In this document: positions 11,022 to 23,939 of the stretch, piece by piece | How the letters are laid out: each line of letters starts with the position of its first letter | Numbering within the stretch: the stretch's first letter is position 1 | NCBI GenBank assembly: GCA_021186555.1 | Contig: JAJKFL010000007.1 | Location: 4,276,501 to 4,340,500, forward strand | Reading direction: 5' to 3' | Origin: Reticulitermes speratus | Lineage: Eukaryota; Arthropoda; Insecta; Blattodea; Rhinotermitidae | Length of the DNA: 64,000 nt | Position numbers and translations under genes: made by a program | Notes under the pieces: generated by a model | What the model was told of the DNA's origin: nothing | What the model saw: only the letters and a program-made list of their open reading frames with translations | Databases searched by the model: none

Positions 11022-11590
11022 AATGCCCTGGCATCCATATGAGCGTTACCTCATTTCAGTTTGCCAGCACAGAGAGAGCATCCCAGCTCATCATCATGGT
11101 CCACACTGTTCCCAAACATATGCTTCTCTGCCCGACTTGCAATGCTAGCCCTAGACTTCTTCCACTTCACAGCCCCAACATATTTGTACTATATGGTGAG
11201 CACAGAGCAAGTAACTGGGGCTGTGCCTGTCCTGAGCAGCTACTTCTGTTTGTAACTTGGCACCTGGTGTTGTTGCTACAGATGGAGGTTGTGAACAGGA
11301 AGGATCTAAGCTTTGCAACTCCACGAGTTCATTCTGGTAGAACTTCCTGCTTATGTTGTGTCCACTGGCATCCTCTATCACACTGTCTGTTTCATCTGAT
11401 GTTTCTTCCAATCAAGTAAGGAGCTGGCCTCCACAGAACCTGCATGACACAGATTTAGGTATCCCATCTGCTTTACAAACGTCCATGTTTGTTTGGTCTC
11501 ACTTGTTACTGTACCTGTCAGTCAGATGGTGGCAATTACATTGACAAGTTCAATATAATGAAAGCAAATTTGTCTCTGTCCATGTCATGA
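11022..11590. other. Intergenic, nothing recognised
   Basis: There are overlapping short open frames on both strands, none with a recognisable domain. Confidence 0.4.
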
Positions 11591-11770
11591 GGCATATAGA
11601 GTGAGTAGAGGTATAGCTCCACTCAATCTTAACCTTGGCACTGAATGGAGATAAGTGGTTAATTTCACACCCATTCTTTTACCCTGGGGAAAAATGCCCC
11701 AGTACCAATTGAATAGAAGGCTGGATGGGCCCCAAAGTGGGTATGGGAGTTTAGGAAAAAAGAGAAATCT
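11590..11770. mobile_element. SINE-like fragment
   Basis: GTAGAGGTATAGCTCCACTC through GAAGGCTGGATGGGC matches the body of the SINE at 55745-56040 in the same order. The tRNA-like head and the 3' tail are missing. Confidence 0.55.
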
Positions 11771-13679
11771 CTTGGCCCTACCCAGATTTTTCAGTCTGTA
11801 GCATAGTCCCTATACTGAATAACGTACGGGCAGTTTTCATCGCAATTAAAAGCACTTCAGACACCTCTGCCAGTGTTTGGACATTTCCTCTTCCTTCACC
11901 CTTCAATATTTGGGCCAGTGAACTTTCCTAAGCCTTAAAGTGTTTGATCCTTCTACCTTTTCCATGGGTAACTTAGGTCTCATTTTCCAGCCAGCGTATA
12001 AGTAAAGCTCAAAGTGGATCCAAATTACATATCATTTCAATGTATTTTTATAAAATTTTAATTTCCTTTATATTAATTATCCCTAATTGTCTCCTAATGT
12101 CCACATTCCTCATGACAGACTGGACATTCTTTACAGAAACAAAATTTGCACATGTACCAGTAGAAGTGAAGAGTACCAAAACAACAAATGGAACACAAAT
12201 TGTGGGATAAAAAAAATCTAGTACACCTAACCACATGTGGACTTTGAGACCCATCAGCCTCTGGTGTAAGCTGTTGATGCTACTAGCAAAGAAATACTAC
12301 ACTGCACACAACTTACATTTGGCTTTGGCACATGTGAAAGTATTGCAGAGTCCTACTAAGGTCACATAAATATGGTTTAACATGAAATAAACGACTAGCA
12401 AATTCTGGAAGAAATATTTCGTCCCATTCTCAGGCATCAACACATTTCACACCCAAATTTGTCATTACCTGCTGTACATTGTCGAGAGAACAGTCTTCAG
12501 AATTCGAGGTCACATATGCAATGTTTTGTTTATGCTGGTGGGTTTATAAAGCAGAGAGATCCTACCTGTAATACCATTCATTCAAAACAGAAGAGGGAGC
12601 AAAAAAGATCTTGAAAAATTGTCACAAATAAATGAAGAAAAAAATGCACAAGAAAAAACTACTTCTAACAACAGGATTTAGGCAAACATTTAAACAAAAT
12701 GAAACGCAAAAGAAGCAAAAGCCAAGTAGAAGAAGCACAGTGCGAAGTCCAAAGGAGAGGGGACAGGACAGAAGGTAAATGGATACGCTTTATTGTACAC
12801 AATAATTGATGTTAAAATACGTTACATATACAGAGTAAATACTATGAGATAAACAACACACATCAGTCAATATACTATACAGTGTACATGGACTGATAAA
12901 CACCTGGTCCTATCATTAACATTGCAAGGCAAGAAAGTACGTAATTTCAGACTCCACCAACAAATTTGATTTCAGCATTCAAATAAAATCTCTTATGTCA
13001 CTCCTAGTCCAATAATCAAATCATCCCAAATGAAATTACTAAGCTTTGTAAGGACACACAAAAAATATATCTTATAATACTCTATGTCCACTCCCAACAG
13101 CCTTTGAAAAAAGCTTCTTCACTTATGTAGTTATATGCCCATTAAGCACTGATACTGGTACAATTACATGAAATAACTATTAATCTTTCACAATATCATG
13201 ATGTAAATAGACTGTATGACTATATATGTATTACATTCATTATTCTGTCACGTAGATAGTTCAACCTTGCTTCATAATTTGCCATCAGGGAGGTCCAAGC
13301 AAATCAGGTGGAAATAAAAAAGATCATACACATCACCTAGTGGCCTGTGCAGACACTTCTCTGGGCACAACACACTAAACAGAAATAAGACATAGGCTTT
13401 ATTAGTTACTGGTAAGGAGGCTGCTCTACAAGTAAATACTGAGGAATAACTTACACTCACTGATACATTGCAGTTAAAACACTAGTGTATAAATATTTCA
13501 AACATAACCCTTCCCACAAACCTGTGAACATAATAGGCCAGACTTTCCACACCACAACAGTGCAGTGCAAATATTCACGTCTCCTGGCATGTGGCGCTGC
13601 GTCATTTGGCACAAATGTCATGGTGTCATGTCTAAGAAGTCTTCAAGGTTTGATTTATTATATGTTGCTGTCAATGATG
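11771..13679. other. AT-rich intergenic stretch, nothing recognised
   Basis: I see no gene, repeat ends or RNA structure that I can support in this 1.9 kb. Confidence 0.5.
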
Positions 13680-14072
13680 CAGGGGCGCACCCAAGGGGGG
13701 GGGGGGCCCTGCAGGCTGCAGACCCACCCCCAAACTACCCAAAACCGAAATTTAAAAAAACAATTTTGTAGATATGATATCAAAAGTTTTATGTGATTTA
13801 CCCTTCAGCCGCAATCGATCACTGAACTTGGCTGATGACTAGTACAAGTACATTAGAATTTTGAAAAATAAATTAACATTAAAAAAAAAACAAGAAGATA
13901 GGACACTGTGATGAGTCATGGAACATGTAGTATGCATATAAATGCAGTTGCAAACAGTGTTATGTTACACTTACACAATTTTTATAACATTATTTTTAAA
14001 ATAAACATATATCATGTATAGCCTCACGGGCAGCACCAATCCCCCCCCCTCCAAAATCTGGGTGCTCACCTG
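13680..14072. mobile_element. hAT-like MITE, 393 bp, with 8-bp target duplication
   Basis: The ends are CAGGGGCGCACCCA and, inverted, CAGGTGAGCACCCA, each followed internally by a long G/C run. The flanks are caatgatg (13672-13679) and ccatgatg (14073-14080), a 7-of-8 match, as expected for an 8-bp hAT target duplication. There is no coding capacity. Confidence 0.75.
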
Positions 14073-15065
14073 CCATGATGGATATGTTAAGGCTAGAGTT
14101 CTTCACTGTTAAAAGTACTTTTCTTGTGGAGAGGATGCTACATTACAGATGTATGCGAGTGGTTTGAGATTCGTATGTTTAACAGTCCACATATTGTGAT
14201 TTTAATTAGCCTTTCATGTCATGTTGAAATTTTACACTTGTGGATTAAAAAAGGCTTGCATTACAATTGTATAAACTTTCCAATATAAATATAAACCTTA
14301 CATAAAAAAAAATTGTGTTGACAAGATTTTCTTATATTCTTCATTTTAGCAGAATTTGTGCGTTTCTTCCAATCATAAACACTTCGATAGTACATTATAT
14401 TTTTTAGCATTCTGTTATTTGTTCTTGTTTCCTCTGTTTCAATTGTTGCTCCTGCTGCTAGCATGCTATTCAATACCTCACACAAAACTTTCTTCCAATG
14501 ATGTCAAACTCCTGTCAAGGAAACAACAAATATAATAGTACTTTCAACTCTCACTTACATCCTAACACAGAGCTAATACAGAAATTCAATCTCCGTTTCG
14601 GAAGGAAATGAAATGTTTCTTATTGCACTCCTTCCCACACAAGGGACAGAGATTACAAAAATTGGGCAACACATGTACTAAGAGGATGGTCTCCATTCTG
14701 ACTCATGATGTAACAACACGCAGCTGAATACATAACCAAAATAAGCAACCTGAAGAAGGTGTGACATCCCACAGCACTTGAATCTTGTAAATATGTGCCA
14801 ACGTTTCCACACCACAAGAGCTCTTTCGAGGTTGTAGTTGGCTCGGCGCGTTACCCTTTTTTAGTGTGGCGGTTCCCTCACAAGAGGCCTATGTTCCACA
14901 TCTCACAAATGATATATAACAAGATTCCACATGAACAGGTGAAGCTAGAAATCCCACACCTTCTTCAGGGCCATAGCCCTACCAGATACATGGAAACATA
15001 TGACAAATACCTTTTCTAACAGCCAAATCATCTGTCACAGGTCACATATTAAATACGCCCTTATA
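14073..15065. other. Intergenic, nothing recognised
   Basis: No gene or classifiable repeat was seen before the satellite begins. Confidence 0.4.
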
Positions 15066-16907
15066 AATGTCTCATTCATATTCATTGTAAGAGCCTCCAT
15101 CATACCATCTCTCACAGGCCACATTACTATATATATGTCCATAATCTTCTTTCACATTCCTTACAAATGCCTCCATCATACCATCTCTCACAGGCCTCAT
15201 ATTATATATACCTCCATAATCTTTTTTCACATTCCTTATAAAGGCCTCCATCATACAATCTATCACAGGCCACATATTATATATACCTCCATAAACTTGT
15301 TTCACATTCCTTATAAAGGCCTCCATCATACCATCTATCACAGGCCACATTACATATACCTCCATAACCTTGTTTCACATTCCTTACAAAGGCCTCCATC
15401 ATACCAGCTATCACAGGCCACATATTATATATGCCTCCATAATCTTTTTTCACATTCCTTACAAAGGCCTCCATCATACCATCTATCACAGGCCACATAT
15501 TATATATACCTCCATAATCTTTTTTCACATTCCTTACAAATGCCTCCATCATACCATCTCTCACAGGCCTCATATTATATATACCTCCATAATCTTTTTT
15601 CACATTCCTTATAAAGGCCTCCATCATACAATCTATCACAGGCCACATATTATATATACCTCCATAAACTTGTTTCACATTCCTTATAAAGGCCTCCATC
15701 ATACCATCTATCACAGGCCACATTACATATACCTCCATAAAATTGTTTCACATTCCTTACAAAGGCCTCCATCATACCATCTATCACAGGCCACATATTA
15801 TATATACCTCCATAAACTTGTTTCACATTCCTTATAAAGGCCTCCATCATACCATCTATCACAGGCCACATATTATATATACCTCCATAAACTTGTTTCA
15901 CATTCCTTATAAAGGCCTCCATCATACCATCTATCACAGGCCACATTACATATACCTCCATAACACTTGTTTCACATTCCTTACAAAGGCCTCCATCATA
16001 CCAGCTATCACAGGCCACATATTATATATACCTCCATAACCTTGTTTCACATTCCTTAAAAAGGCCTCCATCATACCAGCTATCACAGGCCACATATTAT
16101 ATATGCCTCCATAATCTTTTTTCACATTCCTTACAAAGGCCTCCATCATACCATCTATCACAGGCCACATATTACATATACCTCCATAATCTTTTTTCAC
16201 ATTCCTTATAAAGGCCTCCATCAAACCATCTATCACAGGCCACATATTTTATATACCTCCATAAACTTGTTTCACATTCCTTATAAAGGCCTCCATCATA
16301 CCATCTATCACAGGCCACATATTATATATACCTCCATAATCTTGTTTCACATTCCTTACAAAGGCCTCCATCATACCATCTATCACAGGCCACATATTTT
16401 ATATACCTCCATAAACTTGTTTCACATTCCTTATAAAGGCCTCCATCATACCATCTATCACAGGCCACATATTATATATACCTCCATAAACTTGTTTCAC
16501 ATTCCTTACAAAGACCTCCATCATACCATCTATCACAGGCCACATATTATATATACCTCCATAAACTTGTTTCACATTCCTTACAAAGGCCTCCATCATA
16601 CCATCTATCACAGGCCACATATTATATATACCTCCATAAACTTGTTTCACATTCCTTATAAAGGCCTCCATCATACCATCTCTCATAGGCCTCATATTCA
16701 ATGTACCTCTACAAACTCATTTCACATTCCTTATAATGGCCTCCACCAAACCATCTCTCACAGGCCTCATTATTCAATATACCAGTACAAACTCATTTCA
16801 CATTCCTTATAAAGGCCTCCACCAAACCATCTCTCACAGGCCTCAAATTCAATATACCAGTACAAACTCATTTCACATTCCTTATAATGGCCTTCACCAA
16901 ACCATCT
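15066..16907. repeat. Satellite array, 75-bp unit, about 24 copies
   Basis: The unit runs CACATTCCTTATAAAGGCCT, CCATCATACCATCTATCACA, GGCCACATATTATATATACC, TCCATAAACTTGTTT. Units vary at a few fixed places: CTTATAAAG/CTTACAAAG, CATCTATC/CAGCTATC/CATCTCTC, AAACTTG/AATCTTT. Some units have a 2-base-shorter middle (CACATTACATATACC). Because 75 is divisible by three, long open frames appear on both strands. The last three units (about 16690-16907) are diverged. Confidence 0.97.
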
Positions 16908-16992
16908 GTAACTGGTCAATTAAATGAAATGAACTAACATGTTCAGTTTTAATATTCTGATTCACAATCAGTGTTAACATACAGTCTTATGA

Positions 16993-17023
16993 TGATGATT
17001 ATTATTATTATTATTATTATTAT

Positions 17024-17060
<37 letters not shown>
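16993..17060. repeat. Compound trinucleotide microsatellite (ATT)n(AGT)n
   Basis: An uninterrupted ATT run passes directly into an AGT run. Confidence 0.95.
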
Positions 17061-17061
<1 letters not shown>

Positions 17062-17754
17062 TGCTCATTTGAATAACTAAAATAACTGATTTTTGTGCAG
17101 ACAATTGCTGCAACATGCTGGAAATTGCTGGCACTGCTCTTGGTGGTGGTGGCGATGATATTGATGTTACTCATATCCTGATGAAGATGGTGCTGATGAT
17201 AAATGTGTCGCCATATCACTTCTCCTGCAACCCTGGAAGCATCTTCAGCAACTGGCACAGCGATTTTTTTAATGATGTCAAACTCCTGTCAACAAAGAAT
17301 GACTTTCAACTCTCAAATCCTTACTTTTCATCATGAAAATTAAGACTAATTTGTCCAAAAATAAATTACCTATCAGAAGGAAAAAATTATATTCGCTGAC
17401 AAGAGCATCTCAATTTCTGGTGAAAATGTTCATTTGTCTTCAGTGTTAAACACAGTTATGTTGTCATATGAGTAAATGGTTTACTGTCAAATAGTTGGCT
17501 CTGAATCTACATAACGAAATAGAAAGAAATCTGTAACAAATAATTCTCCATAATATCCACTAAATATTGGCTACAATGAAAAATATACATAAGAACCAGT
17601 AAAAGAATTATTCCTTCGTTCGTTCAAAAATTGATAACAACCTTAATTCAAATAATCAAACTGATCCAGTGATTCCAAAATTTTGTGCAACATTTTATGT
17701 AGTCACGTCTGTGTTTCACATCAGCAACACTTGACACCCTCAAAACAAATCATT
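17061..17754. other. Intergenic, nothing recognised
   Basis: AT-rich sequence without a supported feature. Confidence 0.4.
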
Positions 17755-18200
17755 TTGTCCATTTCCATTCAATAATTACATATGGAATAATTGTTTGGGA
17801 TAATTCTTCTCAGAGTAACAAGATATTCACTTTACAAAAGAAAACTGTTACACTTACGATACGTGCAAAACCTAGAAACCCACACAGACACCTGTTCAAG
17901 AAATTACAATTTTCCCTCACCTATGCAATTACCCATTTCATCAATGAACGTCACTGTAAACACCACACAAAACATTTGAAGCAAATTCAGCTGTACGTAG
18001 CCTTAATAGAAGAAATAGTGATCATCTAAACAGACCAAATGAGCTGGCATCAAAATATTCAACAGTTTACCATGCAAAATTAAAGTCTGAAAAATATAAA
18101 CATCCAATTTAAAACAGCAGTAAGCACATACTTAAAAATAGAAACTCCTTTCATTCTGTTGAGGAATTTAAAATGTTCATAACTGACTCAAATTGTCAGC
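17755..18200 (+). pseudogene. LINE ORF2 C-terminal relic
   Basis: The plus strand reads HSIITYGIIVWDNSSQSNKI, FTLQKKTVTLTIRAKPRNP, then after a frame change NSAVRSLNRRNSDHLNRP and finally NSFHSVEEF. This is the typical end of Jockey/CR1-type LINE ORF2 proteins. Frameshifts and stops make it inactive, and the RT core is absent. Confidence 0.75.
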
Positions 18201-18262
18201 TGTATCACCACTTACAAACTTACAGCATACAAAGATTTCTGTAACAGTACAGAACATAAATA

Positions 18263-18467
18263 CAGTAGTCCCCCCCGTATCCGCGGATAGTAGCGAACCC
18301 TACATATATAAAAGCGCAGAGTAAACTTTATATCGACTAAAATCGACGCTGGCAAATTAAAACATAAATACTAAATCACCTATGGTCGACTTTGCAGTGA
18401 ATTGTTAATATGTTCAGGCCAGTGTAAAACACGCAGAAAACTGAAACCGCAGATCGGGGTTCTACTG
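18263..18467. mobile_element. Pogo/Tigger-type MITE, 205 bp
   Basis: It starts CAGTAGTCCCCCCCGTATCC and ends with the inverted CAGTAGAACCCCGATCTGCG, flanked by TA on both sides. This is the end structure of pogo/Tigger elements. There is no coding capacity. Confidence 0.85.
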
Positions 18468-20639
18468 TATCTGGCAGCCCACATACAGTGACAACAAATT
18501 CCAAGTCATTTCAGTTACCCCAGTACATATTCCCTGCACTCTGGGAGACCACTAAGCAATTGTCATGTTAAGTTACCTCCACAGGTGCCATTATAACCCA
18601 TGGATGACACACGCTTATCAAATGAAAACAGGACAGGACAGTCGTATTTTAAACTTTTAAATGCAGAGTTAAATCCCAGTCATCGATTCTCTGCCTAGAT
18701 ATTTAAATTTGCGCATGCTTTACAAAAACTTTAATATTTCTAAAACTAATCAGGATAAATTTATGAAATAAACGCCACTTTGTTGGCAAGGAAACAGACA
18801 TTGCTCAGAATGCCTTAAAAATGCTGTAAATATCCTTATACAAACACAAGCAACCGTTCAAGAGCAAACACTCAACTGTGTTGGCACGATTATCTGCAAC
18901 TTAGTCAAGCGAAATTTTTCCTACAACTTCTCCTTACAGCCTCTACTCGGCTGCTTCAGGAACCCAAATGGTTTCATGACCAACATTCCATTTGAAAATG
19001 CAAGAATAACCAATGTGCAGTCCATTTTTAGCACTTATGACACTTATGCATTTACGGACAATTAAGGGCCTATTGGAGCTGGCTAAGTGTTTACACAAAG
19101 ATACAACAACAAAAGAATTGCAGACTGCTTCAGGGTTCATATTGTGTAGACAGAGAAAAAGAACCATTTTCAATGTTGCCAAATCGAGCTACCCTAAAAG
19201 TACACGTTAGCAGAGGTCAGCAATACCAGCCGCTAACCAAAAGTACACATTAGCAGACTAAGGGTTAAACATACCTTTAGTACAGAGACTCCACTTAGAA
19301 AGAGCTAGTCTCAGTCACTGGATACTGAACTGCGTCAAGACCGAGCATGTTTACTCAAAATGTAAGAGGTCACCTGCAGACAAAGGCAAATGTCCCGTAC
19401 GTTAATAATGCACAAATGTCCAAAAATTTCCAGTCACACCCTATGACCACATACCATCGTCACAAGTCTTTGAGAAGTTAATGGGACAACTGCTTTAATG
19501 CCAATATTTTTTTTACAGGGATATTACTGGATGCCACACTACTGACATCTTACACACTCAGTACAAGACTGCATACAGAAAGCTAGCCACAGCAACATCT
19601 GCAGACTGTGAATGATTTAATTTTATATGGCTGCAGGGGCATAGACACAAAACGTGGCTTTCAACTTACAAAAACTTGGGGATCATAGATGTTTTTTATA
19701 CTGAGAGGTACTGACATAGCTGTTCTCAAGAGGAACACAAGATAGGGGTAAAGAATATGATCAACAATGAGTTCTACCAACATTGTACATTAAATATTTC
19801 CTTCAGGTCTTAAATTAATACTTCGTACAGTGTCTCTTCGCTCCCATGCGTGCTACATGACCCACACACCTTGCCTCCTTAATTTGATCATCCTAGTGTT
19901 TCACATGAGGTAAAAATTATGAAGCTTCAATTATGCAAGTTTCTCCAGCTTCCATTATTTCTTCTGTCTTCGGTTCACACATACTCCCAAACCCTCTAAT
20001 GAGACACCTTCAGTTTATAAATGGTAACAAGCATTCATAAGTTTTTATCTGCCAGTAATATTCTCATGAATAAAATACTTTTTGTCAGAATAATTCCAGC
20101 ATATTTATCGATTCTGTCTTCCAAATGTGGAACCACAAACTTCTTTACCATGTTCACACAAGCACACTTCCAGATCTGTTCATAAGCCAGACAAGTTCAG
20201 TCCACATCTTCGTGCTCTGTTCCTTCAGGATTCACTTCAACTACCTGCACCACTTAACATATGGAACACAGTGAATGTCATTTGAAAATTAAACAGTTGG
20301 GCTGACAGCACCATGCACTATTGTGGCACATGGAATCCTCACTTAAGTCTAGGTCTCCCAAAAGCTCTCTCAACTTTTGTTTACAACTAAATTTTTTATG
20401 CTTTCCTTACCACCCCAATTCGCACTACATGGTCCTAATTTGATCACTGTCTGGTGAAGGAAAATCATTTAATATGACCACTCCCTTTGTCAAATTTCAG
20501 ACACAATTTATCATACTGTCACAATTGAGGACTTTGGAAAGTGTCTTCCCACAAATATGTCATCAGTTCACGGACTACAACTGGCTTCGTGAATGACCAA
20601 TCTTTGCACACAGTATACAGATCAGTGGCTACAGTTCAG
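18468..20639. other. Intergenic, mostly unassigned
   Basis: The block at about 20350-20375 (TCTAGGTCTCCCAAAAGC) may be a very short copy of the LINE-tail repeat. Nothing else is recognised. Confidence 0.35.
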
Positions 20640-22560
20640 GATGCATCACAACATCAGAGAAAGTGTGTATGGGCTAGACAATGACATAACCCCAACCAGG
20701 TACATCTCCAATACAAAGCAAGCTACACCACTATGTTCAGTCACAGCCAGAGCACCCAACAAAGTGGCCTGCAGGCCCACATGTCACCTTCTTGACCACG
20801 GGTTCTACACTGCCTGAGATTCTTTAGCACAATAATTTTTACCCAGTTAACTAGCATGCAATACCTATTATGATCACAAGGCCAAAACACCTGTCTGCCA
20901 CTACCATTGCACAATTGACTGAATTATGTCTCAATGAACTGTTCTTCACATCATCAACTGTTGCATTCTGCTGTACTATTTAACTAATAATTATGGTCAT
21001 TATAATATTTACTCCCATTACTGCTAACAACTTGTTTTTTATGGGGAATACACTGTCATCACGAATGCAGCCTGCACAAACATATCACGTGTACCACTAC
21101 TGGTAAAACTTAAGACGTCCCTTGTCTAGGTGCAATTTTCTTTGGCATAAAGCACGCAAAGCAAATATAATATCTGTCACTCAGCTTCACTTCGAGCAAG
21201 AATATGTGGGGTTTTATCTATATGCCTCATCTCCCTCTCAAATGTCAAACTTTCTCTTACTCATCTTCAACTGGCTGCTGGTGAATCTGTAATGTTTGCA
21301 TCACAGCTCAGTCAACATAATAATAAAACAAGGTTCCTCTTACAGAATGTATCCACTGGAAATTAATGTCCTGGAAAGCTGAACATACTAGCACTGCCAA
21401 TCAAAGTGACCATGTGGAATGCACTGTGGTTGATGTTACAGTTTGGTCTCGTTGGCAAGCAACAACCTGTTGAAGGAAGCATTAAGAAAAAGATGTGTCT
21501 TGTCTCCACAACTGGTCAGTACTGCAGGCAAAACAACTTAAGTACATGTATTTACCTCTAAACTTTAAAGCTTTCATGGCGACTGAGTTCAATAAAATAT
21601 TCTCGGGCTAACAGCGGCGTCAGGTGGTTGTATTTCGAGTAAACCGACGTTTCAAGGACCACCTCTGTCCTCGTTCACATGGAACTGATGACCTGTTCAA
21701 AAGAGGTAAATAGTTAACTACTGCAGCTAGGCAAATTAAACTTGGTATCAAGACAGAGAGATCACAAACATCACATCACTCTTACATGTAAAATATGGGG
21801 TGCTATTCTTTCCAAATGCAGTACTCTTGTTTCAAACAACACACGACCTAACATTTTGCATATTCAACAACCTGCCAATCAGCAGCCTGAGATAACAATG
21901 TGCATCATAAGAACAATGGTCAGTTGCCTTATTAATGCCTAAGTTCGTGACACATTCTTGAAATCCCTGGTGTGCAGCCTGCCCGAGATAATTTAAACAA
22001 TTAAACAGAACACAGTACCTAGTATGAACATATGGCATAACTGCCCGTGTACCATTACACTGTGTAAGTCACTCCCCTCAAATCTCAATGCATTAAAACT
22101 CATTACTGCTAAAAAAGGTCAAGCATTTTTCCAAATAGTGTCAAGATGTATTGCAATGTGGATGAATGTGAACTACATAACTCTGTCTGTTGATCAAATA
22201 CTCAAAACACACCCAAATGTGAGCAGCACATAGCCGCACTACAAATACTTCTCAGAATATGTAACACTCTTACTGTTTCTATTAAATCTTACAACAAAAT
22301 GAAAACAGAAGATTCAAGTCATTACCTCTTAGATGTCCACATTCCTTGATATGTGTAACGTCACACAACATTGCAGGTAGATATTCTGTATACTGCTGTA
22401 CTCCGCAAGCTGTCTGGACACTCTTGTATGTTGACCTCTTCCAATCGATGTGATGGTGCGTTGTTGCCTGTTCAAATCAGTCTTTTTGTTCAAATAATAC
22501 AAAAATTTTTGAAGAATGTGTAGTTGGCAATTCCTGCAACCTTACAAACTTTCATTTAAT
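20640..22560. repeat. Long direct repeat, copy A
   Basis: About 1.5 kb (20650-22170) aligns collinearly with 23945-25440. Shared blocks include GCAAGCTACACCACTATGTT, TTCATGGCGACTGAGTTCAA and GGTGTGCAGCCTGCCCGAGA. A further shared block (GTGTAGTTGGCAATTCCTGC) occurs at 22518 and 26082. No gene is recognised. Confidence 0.85.
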
Positions 22561-23939
22561 ATGCTCTCTCACTGCTAGCCTCCAGGCTGCACTACACAAC
22601 AGACTTGCAGCTTATCTGGGCTCATGGTCTGTCCTGGCTCCCGGTAGGTCCAGGCTAGCGGTCTGTCTTCCCTGGAAGTCGGTCCAGATTGGTGATTCGT
22701 CCGGATTTGTATGAATTTGAAATGTTAATTTTTCAGAAAACCCATATTGATGAAGACTAGTTGGAACATTCAACAATAATGCTACAGGTTACCGAGGGTG
22801 CCTGGAAATATATACATATTCTCGGCATACAGACCTGTCAAAAGATATCTGCACAACAACCATCCAACTACCAACATATCGAACGATTGTAGTGTTTCAT
22901 GTACATATTAGTACTGCTTTAAACGTAAAGAACCTTTACAGTTAAATCTTTGCTTTTAAATCACTTTTTTATTGTTTTTATACCTTTGGAATTTTAACAT
23001 TTACTACATGGTTACACAGTTTTAATACTTTCCTTAGGCCTCATAGCAAAACCTCAACTGTTTCATGTACATTTATAATGTATCCATCAGTGTAAAGGTG
23101 GACATCTCCATCCTATTATATACAGTTTTCCATTTTACAGTTCTTGCTGGGGTCCTGATGATGGCTCATTTTCAAACTAGTTGCCAAGATAACGTGTGTA
23201 ATATAGCTTGTTGTGCGCGATTGAAGAGTTAAATAAACGTACATTTGCAATTGTCATCAAGTTACGTCCCTCATGGATGAAATGAAACAGGACAGGACAG
23301 TGGTAATTGTCACACATACCTGTACTCCAAAGACTCCTTCATAGACTGCATACAGCGGCTGTAATCGTCGGCTTGAGGGATGCGGATGGGGATACAGTGC
23401 AGAAGCACAAGGTGTGTTCTAGGCCAAAACAACTTTTCCTACAGCACTGTGCACAGGCTTTCATGCAAACACAATACATAGTTCTGTCTTTGCCAAATAA
23501 AAAAAAAAGAGGCGTGTCCTACATACAGCGTCACCTTTATATTTTCTTGCCAGTATTTTCATGTATTTAAAACTTTTAGGGTTATAGCATACCTTTTTAT
23601 TGCTTAATTCTTGACATCTTGAGATCTCATAAAAATGATAAATAATTACGCAACAAACACCTATAATCCGTCAAATTTAATTTCCGTATGACGCACTATT
23701 TTTCAACACTTATTAAGGATAAGCTATGGATCCTCTCTCAGAATCCACAGAAAATGCATACACTGCATAAACTAATCTTCCTTCTGTAATTAATTGTGAA
23801 ATCTTAATTTATTAACTGAAACCGTCCCACCTCAATAGGCAAACCATTCCCAATTTACCACAATTTTAATATTTACATAATCGTATAATCAGAGTTCTAG
23901 AAACATCTATTGCCAATATTTCCAACTCCAGTTGCATCA
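22561..23939. other. Spacer between the direct repeats
   Basis: No gene or element ends were recognised. Confidence 0.35.

Noticed and set aside
11151-11411. Acidic minus-strand open frame (ETSDETDSVIEDASG) as a small gene
   Set aside because: There is no domain, no splice support and no neighbouring exon. I cannot distinguish it from chance.
15000-16812. Long open frames on both strands across the 75-bp array, resembling a repeat protein
   Set aside because: A 75-bp unit keeps any open frame open. Unit differences change amino acids freely (AFIRN/AFVRN, IDG/IAG/RDG, KQVYGG/KKDYGG), and some units shift frame by two bases. There is no start context or splice support.
15066-16907. CRISPR-like regular repeat
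   Set aside because: The units are contiguous with no unique spacers, and the context is a eukaryotic genome.
16949-17258. Poly-Leu, poly-Ile, poly-Asn and poly-Thr open frames
   Set aside because: They are translations of the ATT/AGT microsatellite.
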